Shown: piece by piece, positions 24,847 through 35,735 of the stretch | How positions within the stretch are numbered: the stretch's first letter is position 1 | Layout: each line of letters starts with the position of its first letter | Source of the DNA: Stenogyne calaminthoides | Taxonomy: Eukaryota > Streptophyta > Magnoliopsida > Lamiales > Lamiaceae | NCBI GenBank assembly: GCA_037126765.1 | Contig: JBBCBC010000037.1 | Location: 11,103,263 to 11,167,262 of the forward strand | Direction of reading: 5' to 3' | DNA length: 64,000 nucleotides | Notes under the pieces: model-generated | The model's input: the letters and a program-made list of their open reading frames with translations, nothing else | Told to the model about the DNA's origin: nothing | Databases searched by the model: none | Program-made: the position numbers and the translations under genes

Positions 24847-25292
24847 CAACCGACCGTCCAATAGTATATTTGCATTTTACTGACTTTTCCTATAACTTGT
24901 TCTTTCTTGTACTCCGAACAAAGTAAACCTGTTAAATATATTTAGTAAAATGTCTACTATTTTAAAACGAGCTTAATGCATAGTAATTGAATCGTCGACC
25001 TTATTTCTAACGAACTCATCAATGGGGTGCTCTATTTCTTACCTTAAAATCACCTACACTCTTTATTAGACCACGACATTTAGCTTGTACCATGGTAGTT
25101 AACAATTTAGGCCGGCTTACAATCAGGTTATTAATTCAAATTAACAATAAACAACTATGTCTATTATCTTATGGGACACAAACAAAATTTCCGGCTCCCA
25201 AAAATCCGACATAATGGTTAAATTCTTATGAGTTGGTCTTAAGTACTGTATCGATTATATATTGTAATTGACGTAAAATTATCTCTTTCTAG

Positions 25293-25337
<45 letters not shown>

Positions 25338-25587
25338 TTAGTGATACATGAATTATTATGTATTTTTAGTTTTGACAATTATATACATGTAATTAAGTTG
25401 TAACTTACACTCAGTAGAATTAGGTAAAAGTAAAACTAGAGATGTAAACAGTTTGATCTCATAGGCGAACCCATTTGAAGTGAAATATGAAAATGAGATT
25501 ATAATTAGTTTTTTTTAACCCATTTTAATTTAATTCTTTAAGGAAAACCGTTTAGTCTGTGACCTGCTAGTTAGAACTTTGATTATA
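24847..25587. other. Intergenic; no gene seen
   Basis: AT-rich flank beyond the LINE. It contains the (AT)20 tract listed separately and nothing else recognised. Confidence 0.5.
25295..25334. repeat. (AT)20 microsatellite
   Basis: An uninterrupted AT dinucleotide run of about 40 bp, probably polymorphic in length. Confidence 0.95.
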
Positions 25588-25736
25588 GATGCATACTTGC
25601 ATGAGACCGTCTCACGGTGAAACATGACATAAATTTGACATTGACGCTTTAACACTTTGGGAGGAACGGATGTGATTCGTACTAGATTGTACACCGTCTC
25701 ATACATGAGGCCATCTCATATGAGTTTTTGTCTTAA
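25588..25736 (-). repeat. GAGACGGTCTCAT palindromic repeat, copy C
   Basis: This copy has the same orientation as copy B: a 'ttgcatgagaccgtctcacgg' start (with 'acttgc' before it), a 'cattgacgctttaacactttggg' middle and a 'catatgagtttttgtctta' end. Confidence 0.6.
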
Positions 25737-26130
25737 TTTTAATATTAAAAATGTACTTATTTGACAAGAACTGGTCAAACACCCCGGAAATTGTGGTTAT
25801 ATCAAAAAAAAAAAAACTGTAGGAAATTTGTGTATATAATCACACCCCCGTCCCAAATTCCAATTATATGGACTTATTTTTTTTTATAAATATTTTAAAT
25901 ATAGAGATTTATTTTCATATAAAGTAATTTTTACTAATTAATTTATCAATATAATCTTATGCTTTAATTATGTTGAAAATTATAATAATAATGACAAGGT
26001 CTCATATACACTCACTTTGACCCTGCCCATTTTTTTTTAATTGCGGATCCTCTTTTTTTTTTTTACTTTCTTTTGTTTTGCACTCTCAAAATATTAATTC
26101 CAACTTCACGCGCAAGAACGTGACCTGAAG

Positions 26131-26382
26131 ATGAAGAACGGATACAACACCGCTGTCGCGTCTGAGCTTGAATTGAAAGCCAGGATGCTCTCCGTCAACG
26201 CGCTCCCCTCGTTCATTTCGTCCATCTCCGCAACCGACTCCGTCGACAAAGTCCTGGTGCGCTGCCACCAAGGTCTGCCGCCTGCGCGATCCGGATTCCT
26301 CCATCCACGAACCGTGTGTCGCAGTGTCGCCGCCTCTCTTTCCCTCGCACCGCACCTTCTTACCAGCTGTCTCCATTACTAA
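26131..26382 (+). other. GC-rich open frame of 83 codons, unrecognised
   Basis: A GC-rich island (about 26100-26385) stands out from AT-rich surroundings. The plus-strand frame from ATG 26131 runs 83 codons, and an overlapping minus-strand frame (26086-26376) is also open, so open length alone is weak evidence. I recognise no domain in either. It may be a captured or decayed exon fragment carried by a transposon, or a short unknown gene. Degenerate tandem repeats begin immediately 3' of the stop. Confidence 0.25.
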
Positions 26383-26389
26383 ACCCTTG

Positions 26390-26515
26390 AGTCTAATTTG
26401 AGTGAAATTCAGTTGAATTCAGTCGAATTTAATAAATTCAGTCTAATTTGAGTGAAATTCACTTCGGATTTGAGTGAAATTCAATCGAATTTAATAAATT
26501 CATTGCATAACATTG
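26390..26515. repeat. Short tandem repeat with GAGTGAAATTCA units
   Basis: 'tttgagtgaaattca' and 'tcgaatttaataaattca' alternate three times and twice respectively, forming an irregular tandem array directly before the larger minisatellite. Confidence 0.6.
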
Positions 26516-26559
26516 AGAGAATTCATTGCATGTTTATGTTATACTTAGCTGCACATTTC

Positions 26560-27115
26560 TGTTATAAGTAGTTGCATGCTTCTCTTATAAGCAGTTGCAC
26601 ACTTCTATTATAAGCAGTTGCACGTTTTGATTATTGGTAGCTGCACAATTCTATTGTAAGTAGTTGCACGTTGTAGTGGTAGGTCGTTGCACGTTTCTGT
26701 TATAGGCAATTGCACATTTTTTGTTATAATTGTTTGCATGTTTTGGTAATAGGTAGTTGTATGCTTCACGTTTCTATTAGTTGCAAGTTTCTATTACAGG
26801 AAGTTGCACGCTTCTATTATAGGTAGTTGTATGCTTCTATTATATGTAGTTGGACGATTCTATTATAGGTAGTTGCACGCTTCTATTATAGATAGTTGCA
26901 CGATTCTATTATAGGTAGTTGCATGCTTCACGTTCTATTAGTTGCATGTTTCTATTATAGGTAGTTGCACGCTTCTATTATAGGTAATTGTATTCAATTA
27001 TAAGTAGTTGCACGCTTCTGTTATAGATAGTTGCACGCTTCTATTATAGGTAGTTGCAAGATTCTATTATAGATAGTTGAAAAATTCTATTATAGGTAGT
27101 TGCATGTTTGTATAT
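26560..27115. repeat. Minisatellite, about 23-bp unit, about 24 copies
   Basis: The consensus unit is close to 'taggtagttgcacgcttctatta', repeated with small variations (GTTGCATG, GTTGCACG, GTTGTATG) for about 550 bp. Homogeneity is highest from 26790 to 27110. The array is non-coding. Confidence 0.9.
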
Positions 27116-27240
27116 AAGTTGAAAATTGAACCCAACACTTTATATTCAACTCGATTCCTAGTTATTTATGCTGTGAGAATTCGCCCCAATAAAAAAAAAA
27201 TGCCGTGAGAATTCGAACCAATTTTGATAACCTAATATTA

Positions 27241-27318
27241 AAAAAAACGCCAAAGGTGGGAATCGAACCTTGAATCCATTGCTTAACAGAATAGAGTTAA
27301 ACCACTAGGCCGCTTAAT
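27241..27318 (-). repeat. tRNA-like sequence (pseudo-tRNA or SINE head)
   Basis: Read on the minus strand, an A-box-like CCTAGTGGTTTAA is followed about 30 bases later by a perfect B box, GGTTCGATTCC. The T-arm does not pair (three of five positions mismatch) and no acceptor stem forms, so it is not a working tRNA. A T-run follows, as after pol III units. It may be a tRNA-derived SINE or a decayed tRNA. Confidence 0.4.
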
Positions 27319-28200
27319 AATATTGAAGTGCTTTCGTTGCGATAGAATATATAAAGCTATTAGGTCGACCCGTTTTTTAAATGGATAGGTGAATGTACGG
27401 TGCACTTGAGTGCACAAGAGACCCACTCAATAATAATTAAATACCGTTACAATAAAAAATTTACTTGTCTAATTATTTTTTCCAAAAAAAATAAAAAATT
27501 AATCTATTTGCAAACTCCAATCAGTCTATGTAATTGGGAAAGATATATTTTTTTTTTGCCGGAGAAAGATCAGTTAATAGTTATAGGAGCTCATCATCAA
27601 CATTTGAAAAAATTAATGTATGAGTTTCTGATAAAGTAAATTCTCGTGAAGTTAGAAAAAAATATGGGTTAGACATGTGTTCCATTAAATTTAAAAACAT
27701 TGGCCATCATAATTAAGCAGACTGCACATTATTTTGAGGAAGTTGAGAGGGTGGAGTGCGTTCTGAGTGAACCGCACTTGAAACCTACTTTTATAATAAG
27801 ACTAAAGTAGTTAAGCTTCTTGACTTTGACTTGGAATTCGATATTGCAGGCACCCAACCTGTATTTATTTATTTAATTATTACGCAAGTCAGTCTCAACA
27901 AGGTCTGCTGTAACAAGATTCAAACCATATTGCATGTCAAATATAAAAAAACTACGACACAAAATCTGGCTCCAAGATTATGCAAAAAAGAGCAGCAGTC
28001 AGTCCCCTGCGTCCTGTAACCCCAACATGAAATGCAGCTGCTGTGCTATTAAATCAAAGTCGAGTTGCATATCATGAAAAATAAAATCGGGTCCAAGCAT
28101 AATTTTAAAGATGATCCTAGAACAGACATACTTTGCATCTTCAAGTGAATGATGGACTTGTACAACACAAATTACAATCCTATCATGCATAATATGTATA
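27319..28200. other. Intergenic; no gene seen
   Basis: AT-rich DNA with short random open frames only. The right end approaches the 3' UTR of the minus-strand gene at 28416. Confidence 0.4.
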
Positions 28201-28415
28201 AAGAAACAACGGAACGAGAGAACTAAAATATAAGCAAACTAGATGATTGATTGATTGATTGATTGTACAGATTATGAGAGAAAAAAAAAAAACACTAGTT
28301 ACGCCTACACTTGAAACCAAAAGCTCCACACAGCATATAATATTTCACACATGGAAAGCGAGAGAAAACGATACTATGAGAGCCTAGTCTTTGAGAAAAC
28401 AAAGGGTGAAAATTT

Positions 28416-29699
28416 TCATTCTGCAGCATCATCATCATTAGCTCCCTCGGTTTGTATCTCAGGAAGGGTCTCAAGATCCGTGCGAACATGTTTCTCGTCC
28501 ATGGATGCATCAGATATGTCGATAGCATCCTGCTGAACTTCTTCAGCGTTTTCAGTAGTTTCCAAGTTTTCATCTGTACCATCACTTGTATCTGATTTCT
28601 CACCCTCGATTTCATTGTTATTTTCCAATAAAGTCTTGGTGTTATTCCATGCTTCCATGGATGACTCAGAACTCGGGATGTTTTCTGATGCAGAATTATT
28701 AGACAAATCAGGGAACTCCTTTGCAGCAGAAACTGTTGAATTAGAGTCCACGATCAAAATAGAATTATTGTCCCATTCTGATTCAATCGTTTGCGATTCA
28801 GATACACTCTCAGTAAGATTTCCCTGAGCATTACCTAGCTCAGGCTTGGTCTCCATTACATTTTCTGCGGGCAAGCCGTGATCTTCTACCGTCGCGTTGC
28901 TCATCGGATGATCATTGGATTCTTGTGTTGCCGTGTTATTTGGAGACGAACCATTTGCCAAGCTGTCTAACAAATCTTCCTTGGTTTCACTGGTCATTAC
29001 ATTCAACGCACGGCCACCTTCCACCTCTAACTCTTTCCTGTTCTCATTCTCTTTACTTTCCGCTTCAAAATTGTTTTCAAGCTGTTGATTCGAGTTCTCC
29101 GCATGTTCATTATCATGAGTGACGGCACTAGAAGCATCATCTGCCTTGTAATGTTCCTCGCGTGCCCCATGGGTCTCGCCATCATCTCCATCACGATCGG
29201 TCTCTTCCGCACTGCTTTCCTTCTCAATTTGACCATGACCATCTTCAGATTCTGTATTTTGAGTTTCGTTCTCATCACCCTCTTCTCTCTCCTCGCCATC
29301 TTCTGCATCTGATTTCTCTTGTTCATGCTCGTCTGTTTCGTCATCATCCTCCTCCTTTACATCGACCTTCTTGTCTTCTACCTCGTCTTCTTCATGCTTA
29401 TTTTCATCTACTTCTTCTCCGTTTACTTCTTCTTCATCGGATGGTTCATCATGACTCTCATCATCCTTATTAAGAGTTCCCTCCACTCGAGTCTGGATAT
29501 CTTTTCTTCCGAGTCTGATAAGTTCATCGCCACTTACGGCATTGGCGTCGCTTTTATCGAATTCTTTCTTCTTGTCATGGGAATGCTTGACTTGGTATAT
29601 CAACCAAAAGCAAACAGCAAGCAACAAACAAATTTGCAGAACATTTTTAACCTTGATCCCTTTGGATCTATGATTCCTTCCAGGGGACTGCCTGTACAT
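28416..29699 (-). CDS. Acidic single-pass membrane protein, unknown function
   Basis: The 427-residue product is uninterrupted. The N-terminus (RQSPGRNHRSKGIKVK) is basic and precedes one hydrophobic segment at about residues 19-37 (LQICLLLAVCFWLIYQV), followed by KHSHDKKKE. The rest is extremely acidic, low-complexity and rich in Glu, Asp, Asn and Ser. This layout (short basic cytosolic or stromal head, one membrane anchor, long acidic tail) is that of a plant protein family with a conserved N-terminus that databases usually label uncharacterised. The tail has many N-X-S/T sequons, which would matter only if it lies in the ER lumen. A GATT microsatellite (28244-28264) lies beyond the stop, in the probable 3' UTR. 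The membrane anchor is a firm prediction; the function is unknown. Confidence 0.85.
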   Translation of the reverse strand: MYRQSPGRNHRSKGIKVKNVLQICLLLAVCFWLIYQVKHSHDKKKEFDKSDANAVSGDELIRLGRKDIQTRVEGTLNKDDESHDEPSDEEEVNGEEVDENKHEEDEVEDKKVDVKEEDDDETDEHEQEKSDAEDGEEREEGDENETQNTESEDGHGQIEKESSAEETDRDGDDGETHGAREEHYKADDASSAVTHDNEHAENSNQQLENNFEAESKENENRKELEVEGGRALNVMTSETKEDLLDSLANGSSPNNTATQESNDHPMSNATVEDHGLPAENVMETKPELGNAQGNLTESVSESQTIESEWDNNSILIVDSNSTVSAAKEFPDLSNNSASENIPSSESSMEAWNNTKTLLENNNEIEGEKSDTSDGTDENLETTENAEEVQQDAIDISDASMDEKHVRTDLETLPEIQTEGANDDDAAE

Positions 29700-30019
29700 A
29701 CTGATTTATTGAAAACGTTTTGTACAATTATTCTTCTTTCTCACTGAATGGGAGAGAACCTGTGATAAAAAATAGAACATCTATATGAGAAACAATAAGC
29801 TAGTAAATCCAACATTAAATTGAAATAGAACACTTATGGAGTCACTTTATGGAGCTTTTACAGAATACAGCAGCAGCATTTTTACGAATGTTCTATGTTA
29901 TAAGAAGCAGATGGCATTGCAAGGGAGAGAACAGTTCATATGGAAATTCATTTCCTTATGGTTCCTACTCAAGATACACAGGTATTTCAATTTACTATTA
30001 TTATTTTATACCTTTATAA

Positions 30020-30315
30020 GAAACGAGAAAATTTTATTAAGCCCCCAGCTTACATACATACATAGCACACTACAAATTCTACAATACAACACACCAGTCG
30101 CGAGCTAAATCTGAAAGAAAAGAATAAACTCAAATTCTTCATGGATAGAAACCCATCCATCAACCCTAATTTTTACCCTATCAAACAGCTCCTCTAAAGA
30201 CTCCACTTGATCCTCAACTATAGAAGAATTTTGATTCTCACCAAAGGGACCAAAACAAGGCTGGAACAAAAATTCCCATAAAACTCGACCTTTTTTTGCT
30301 AATAATAGAATCTGA
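30020..30315 (-). mobile_element. Probable LINE 3'-end fragment
   Basis: Read on the minus strand, the segment encodes a short decayed protein and ends in a 3' signature (LATGVLYC followed by an A-rich tail and 'aaaattttctcgtttc') like that of plant LINE or RNase H retroelement tails. No target duplication was found, and the right end is cut by the MITE. Confidence 0.3.
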
Positions 30316-30317
30316 TA

Positions 30318-30557
30318 CTCCCTCCTCCGTCCACCAAAATTGTGCTCATTTCGTTTTGACATATTGTACGGAAAGGTAAATTAAGTACGTTTATGGACAC
30401 AATTTTTTTTATCTTCATCGTCCAACAATCACTTAAGTACTCAAATTATCATTATACTTTACTCACAATCAATTATGTTATTCATAAATAGACTTAATTT
30501 ACCTTTCCGTACAACATGTCAAAACGAAATGAGCACAGTTTTGGTGGACGGAGGGAG
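30318..30557. mobile_element. Stowaway-like (Tc1/mariner) MITE
   Basis: This 240-bp element has about 67-bp near-perfect terminal inverted repeats (CTCCCTCCGTCCACCAAAA outermost; the left arm has a 3-bp insertion) and the TA target duplication (30316-30317, 30558-30559). The CTCCCTCCGTCC end is the hallmark of plant Stowaway elements. It lies in the predicted 5'-UTR intron. Confidence 0.9.
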
Positions 30558-32260
30558 TACTACTTATTCCAATTAATATGTTCTAAACTACAGCCAACAT
30601 TAGCCAAAAAACAATCAAGCCATTTTAATGTTGCAACCCACCATTTATTGATATATAGAACGATATCACACAAGCCCAAGGTGAGTCAGAGTATTCATCA
30701 ACCTATGAGTGCTAAAAAAGATGGGTAAATTGTAAAAGATAAAATAAACTTTTAAGCCTGCCAGCAGTCACTTTGTACCTGGTTGTTATTTGTACTCAAA
30801 TCTTGTATCTAGTTGTAATTTTTCCAAGAAAAAATTGTTCATCAAGAAAAATTGAGTGTATGCCTTAAGAAAGAAAAGCATGTCAACGTTGTAGTAGCTT
30901 AACACACAGAGTCATCACCAGAAAAGACTTACTCTCCACCACCTGCGATAACTAAAATACCTCAATCCCTGGTAATCTTAAGTTCCATTTTTTACTTGTC
31001 GAATAGTGGGGTTGGGTTGTCTACTTGTCTTAGCTATAATGTAATAGCATGGCCACATTCAGAACATATCCCACATGCCTTTGTTTTCTACAAGTTAACA
31101 ACAGGAACCATACTCTTCTCAATCAAAATAAGGAAATTTTCATGAAAACAAAATAAGTATCCAAAATCCTTAGCAAACTGAGAGCCCTGAGGGAAGACAG
31201 TTCACATAATATTTTTAAGAATGACATTAAATCCTAATTTCTTCATACAAGAAACTCCAATGAACTAAGGGTTCGGGTTCAAATTGTTATAACACATATA
31301 ACTTCAACTGCAGACACCTTGTTAACCCAATCCAAATTCCTTCTGAGTGCAAGCATTTGGAGGCATCCCTCTCCCAAGTCCTACAGCTTGCAATGACTAA
31401 AGAACGAGAAAAAGGCCAGGGTTGCAATTACCTTTAGAGCCACTAAAGATCAAGTTACCTATTAAAAAAAAAAAGTACTGCATTTTTTTCGTTAATTAGC
31501 ATCATTTAGTAACCCATGGACCAAAAATAGTTTTGACTAGGCCTTAGAACTCACATGGTTAAATTCAAACTGAAGATTCTCCATCTTAATCCATATCGAG
31601 TTTTCTCTACTACAATATGAAAAACAGTATGAAAGTCACCGACAAAATCTTAGAAGAAAGTAAATTTAGACATGAATTAGAACTGTCGAGTGTACAAGAT
31701 CCAATCCAAACATCAAGCATTAACTTCACTAATTCATTAATCGATGACACAAAAAACCCCCAAGGGATTCAAGTCAAAAAATACAATCTTTACAATAAAT
31801 ACCAAAAACTCATTCCAGAAAAAATTCATTAGAACAATAATTACTGCACAAAGTCGAGGACTTCGACATTTTACTCGGCCACATAATCAAATCCACCACA
31901 TTCAATTACTTTACCGCACATTGAACAGTCAAATTAGTCATAATTAAGAAACTAATGATAAACATTAACAAGAGAATGGCATACCTTGAGAGGAAAGAGT
32001 AGCAGCAAGTAACCGAAAAGTGGCCCAAGAAAATAAAAAAGAAGAGAACAAGAAAATATCGAACTCTGATGGCAGAGAAAAATAGTGAAGAAATGGTTTT
32101 AATCAATTATTCAAATTTCGTGGGTTTTATCTTTTTCAGTAATTGAGGGGCCTTGACAGCTCAATTTCAGTCTCTTCCGCGATCTGTATTATTGGAAGAA
32201 GGTTGTTCTTGCAATTCTTGTAGCAAGAGTGGAGAGACAGTTGTAGAGGATAAGGGCTTT

Positions 32261-34068
32261 CTTTGGATGTTTTCTTGACCCTAGTCCCGGTTTCGGGTTT
32301 TACCCATTTATTATCGGGTCGCCTCCAGTTTACTTCCTTGCAGTATCTTACGAGTTTGCTATAAGTCGCTAGCTAATAAAACGCACCGTGCTTACTTGTA
32401 CTGTAGAATAATAGGAACTGTAATTTGGAATTTGCAGTAATTTCGATGCTACGCGGAATGAGCTTATATAAATTACAATTTCAGGAGCATGGTGTTGAAA
32501 ATGAAACTTTCCAGATTTTATGTAATTTTAATTATTTAATCTAATCGAATCCTTTTAACTAATTTGTAACTTGAGGATCCCAATCCAAAAAAAAAAAATC
32601 GCGACTTGATGATTATGGCAAAATGTATTTTAATTAGTACTATATTTTTTTTCTTTAATTGAGATCCTACATTAACTTGTTCAATATAACTAGGTGACAT
32701 CAAATATTACTTTTCTAGTAATTATTGAAGTAGTTATTTTAAAAATATGGACTAACTCTTATGGTGGATACACACAATATCTCCATTTTAATTAACCAGA
32801 TCCCAAATCCAAATCGTTCTTTAAAAGAAAGTTTTTAAACCAAGTTTTAATTTGGTTGTGCTTGTTTGTATAATTTTTTTTATAGATTTAGAAATTGAAA
32901 AACATTTAATATATTCTTTTGCGTAGAGAATGATTTTAGTGATTAATATAAAAAAAAAAGAATAAACCAGCTCTAATTGTTTCATTTTTTCCTAATCCTC
33001 TCTTTTAATCTGCGAATCACAATCAACTCATGTTTGTTTTGTTTTGTCTGTAGAGTTGTTTCGGTCATTGCTCTTTTTACCCTACCCTCACTTGCCCTCT
33101 TCCATCTACAATTAGAGGGTGTTTTAGCAAGTTTTTTTAATTTTAATATAAATAATTTTAATTTAATTTAACATTTGTCCTTCTTGGTTGGTTTATAATA
33201 TGAAGACCCCTACCATAAAGTCGTATATAATTTAATCAATTTTACGGTACAATATAGTATTTCATTAATTATTTTATTAAAAATATTTATATGAGAATAT
33301 TATTTGTTTTATTAAAAAAATATTAGTTGTTTTGATAAAAATAATAGTTGCAGAACGATTGTATGATTATATTTGTTAATATTAAAATGATTGTTTGACA
33401 TATATAAGGCCAATTTGAAGCCACTCTTAAGAGGAGTGAGGACCTTCTAATTAATTTATAGCATGTTGATGTTAGAAGTTAGAACTGTACAAGTGATCAT
33501 GCTTTTGTTGATGCTAAATATTTACCAACAGAACCCTTGCTTAAAGAATTTCATGGGAGTGAAAATAGATTAACATTTAAGTGTAAATAAATTGAATATT
33601 AAAAAAAAAAATTACATATATATTTAAAAAATGCACTTAAGTTACATGGTGTATTCCAATTAATTATAATAGTTCATGAGAACAAAGATGGTCAATCCAC
33701 TACCACCTCTCCTAATTATTATTTCATTTTAATTAATTATTTCCCACATTCATTTATCTTCCATCATTCCTTAATCCGCAACCAACATTCCTTATTCCTC
33801 GACCAGCATCCATTTACTGCTCATTTCATTCTAAAATTTCCTAGCACACTAACAATATAAATACTATTGGAACAATCCATCCACCAATATATGCTTTCTC
33901 ATTACTGGCACACTAACAACATAATTTGTGTTGGGACAATAATCCTTCCACGAACATATACTTCTCATTATGAAAACATTGGTAAAGAGATTTTCATTTT
34001 TTTTTTCCATTACCATTTAATTTGAAAATTTTGAACCAAAAGTTCCCCAAGTGAGCTTATTTTTTAAG
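32261..34068. other. Intergenic; no gene seen
   Basis: The first part is the likely minus-strand promoter of the acidic protein gene. The rest is AT-rich DNA with homopolymer runs. I recognise no coding sequence or RNA gene. Confidence 0.45.
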
Positions 34069-34226
34069 GATTTGGATCCTCTACATTTCGATTTTGTAAA
34101 TTTCTTGTAAATTTCGGAGAGAGAAAGACACATAATAAACTAATATAAAAAAATAAAGTGTGAGATCCCTGCATCGTGTCTTTCTCTCTTCTAAATTTAC
34201 TATAAATTTACACAAAGAAATAGAGA
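34069..34226. mobile_element. Foldback MITE-like element
   Basis: The element is about 150 bp. Its left arm contains TTTGGATCCTCTACATTTC and 'gtaaatttcttgtaaattt'; its right arm in reverse complement gives TTTTGGATCTCTCTATTTC and 'gtaaatttatagtaaattt'. Inner arms GAGAGAAAGACAC and its complement also pair. The whole unit would form a long hairpin. The target duplication is unclear. Confidence 0.6.
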
Positions 34227-34249
34227 GATCCAAAATTTTAGTCAAAGTG

Positions 34250-34312
34250 GTATAGCTCAAGTGGTTGGAGACCCACTACCTAGGCCGAAAGGTCCTGGGT
34301 TCGAGACATCAG
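34250..34312 (+). repeat. tRNA-derived SINE-like head
   Basis: A perfect A box (TAGCTCAAGTGG) and a near-perfect B box (GGTTCGAGAC) are spaced as in a tRNA promoter, but the sequence does not fold into a cloverleaf with an acceptor stem. It directly precedes the Copia leader region. Confidence 0.5.
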
Positions 34313-34419
34313 TTAAGCTGATAGACACCGAACTGATCTGCTCTCAAGAGATCAGTAAGTTGGATATCAATCCAAACTGATTCACACGCACTCTGATCAG
34401 ACAAACTTGCTATTCACAC

Positions 34420-34545
34420 CTGATCCCAAGAAAAAGTTTCAGAAGTATATTCACTCTTCCCCTCTAGACTTCTGCCTCACTACTGATCCCAAGAAAAAGT
34501 TTCAGAAGTATATTCACCATTCCCCTCTAGACTTCTGCCTCACTA
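34420..34545 (+). repeat. 63-bp tandem duplication
   Basis: Two adjacent 63-bp copies begin CTGATCCCAAGAAAAAG and end CTGCCTCACTA, differing at only two or three bases. They lie just 5' of a primer-binding site, so they are probably part of an LTR end. Confidence 0.9.
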
Positions 34546-34567
34546 AAATCCGTTCGGGACCTACAAG

Positions 34568-34580
34568 TGGTATCAGAGCA
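34568..34580 (+). promoter_or_regulatory. Retrotransposon primer-binding site (initiator tRNA-Met)
   Basis: TGGTATCAGAGCA is the standard primer-binding sequence complementary to the 3' end of plant initiator tRNA-Met. The CTACA just before it would be the end of a 5' LTR whose start I could not place. Confidence 0.8.
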
Positions 34581-34704
34581 GGTGGTTCTACGAACCACTG
34601 GCTTTGAGTATCATCAGTTCTTGAGGAAGAACCATTGTGATCACTTGAATAGATCTTGAAAAACCTGTTTTAAAACTCATTTGTTTTCAAAACTCACATT
34701 CATC

Positions 34705-35735
34705 ATGGATAACACTTCGGATATGTATCATGACTTGCCTAAGTTCAACGTCGATGAGTATGCTGACTGGAAGATCTTTATGGGGAACCATTTGGGTTCG
34801 ATCAGTAATAGGATGATGGAAGTTCTTGAGCGAGGATCGATTATCATCTATCATACTAACCCATCTGATGAAAATAGGGATCTTGATCACCCTGTTGGTG
34901 CACGTATTAGAAAGAGTCATTCACTGATGGATGCAGAAGAAAGAAAGCTATCCAATCTGGATACTGTAGCTAAACATCTCATCATGAAGACGATGGACAA
35001 AACAACAAAGGAGAAAGTCAAGTACCTGAACACAACTAAGTAAGTGTGGGATACTTTGGCTGAAATATGTCAAGGAAAGGATCTGATCAAGGAAAGCATA
35101 CTGCAAGCAGAGATGCTTAATTTCGAGAAACTCAAGATGTTGCCAAATGAAATCATCAATCAGTTCAATGGAAGGATCACAATGGGAATCAACAGACTTC
35201 GAGATCTAGGCCGAGAAATGTCAGACAAGGACATTAATTACAAGATTCTAAGGTCCCTGTCGAAGAAATGGGACATGAATGTAACTGTGATCAAGGATTA
35301 TCATGATATTGCCACTCTGAAGCCAAGCAACCTGTTCCTCAGTTTGAAAGGTCACGAGTATGATCTGATGGAAAGAAATCCTGGAGTAGATGAAGTTCCT
35401 GCTGAAGCTACAACAAATCCGACAAAAGTTGTTGCATTTCAGGCAACCAGTAGTAGTGCAAGAATGCCAGAACCAGTAGGAAGGATTGTGAGTCAGGCTG
35501 AAGAAATTGCTTTGCTGACCAAAAAATTAGAAAGAGCAAACGTTCAACTGGGAAAGTATCGAAAATTCTATAGAGACTATAAGAATAGCAGAGGAAGAGG
35601 TAGAAGATCTACTGACAGATCACAAGAAATAAATCGTTCTGATGACAGAAGAGATGACCGCAGAGAAGAAAAGAGTAAAAAGTACTTTTCTCGATGTTAG
35701 GGAATTTGCAAGTGATCGTGTGTTTTAAAAAGATA
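34705..35735 (+). pseudogene. Copia gag fragment
   Basis: The frame starts at the ATG at 34705 (MDNTSDMYHDLPKF) and encodes a UBN2/retrotransposon gag domain: a YADWK motif near residue 18 and, after the stop, VWDTLAEICQG, followed by LRSLSKKWD. An in-frame TAA at 35041-35043 breaks it. The Arg-rich tail (RGRGRRS-like) normally precedes a CCHC zinc knuckle; here the knuckle is scrambled at 35695-35735 and nothing retroviral follows. With the primer-binding site 125 bp upstream, this is the 5' end of a Copia element lacking protease, integrase and RT. Confidence 0.8.

Larger units (their letters stand above)
29744..31986 (-). other. Predicted 5'-UTR intron of the acidic membrane protein gene
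   Basis: On the minus strand a donor CTCAAG|GTATGCC (boundary at 31987/31986) and an acceptor TCTCCCATTCAG| (boundary at 29744/29743) would remove 2.24 kb between a leader exon (about 31987-32260) and the coding exon. The leader is pyrimidine-rich and has no strong ATG. The proposed intron holds a Stowaway-like MITE (30318-30557) and a probable LINE tail (about 30020-30315). The intron is predicted from splice motifs alone. Confidence 0.5.

Noticed and set aside
26560..27115. CRISPR-like appearance of regularly spaced GTTGCACG repeats
   Set aside because: Units are contiguous with no unique spacers and the genome is eukaryotic, so it is a minisatellite.
29027..29747. Plus-strand frames of 75-142 codons opposite the acidic protein gene, with hydrophobic composition
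   Set aside because: They are antisense shadows of Glu/Asp codons (GAA/GAT read as TTC/ATC), which imitate membrane segments.
34250..34312. Functional tRNA gene
   Set aside because: The A and B boxes are good but there is no paired acceptor or T stem, so it is only tRNA-derived.
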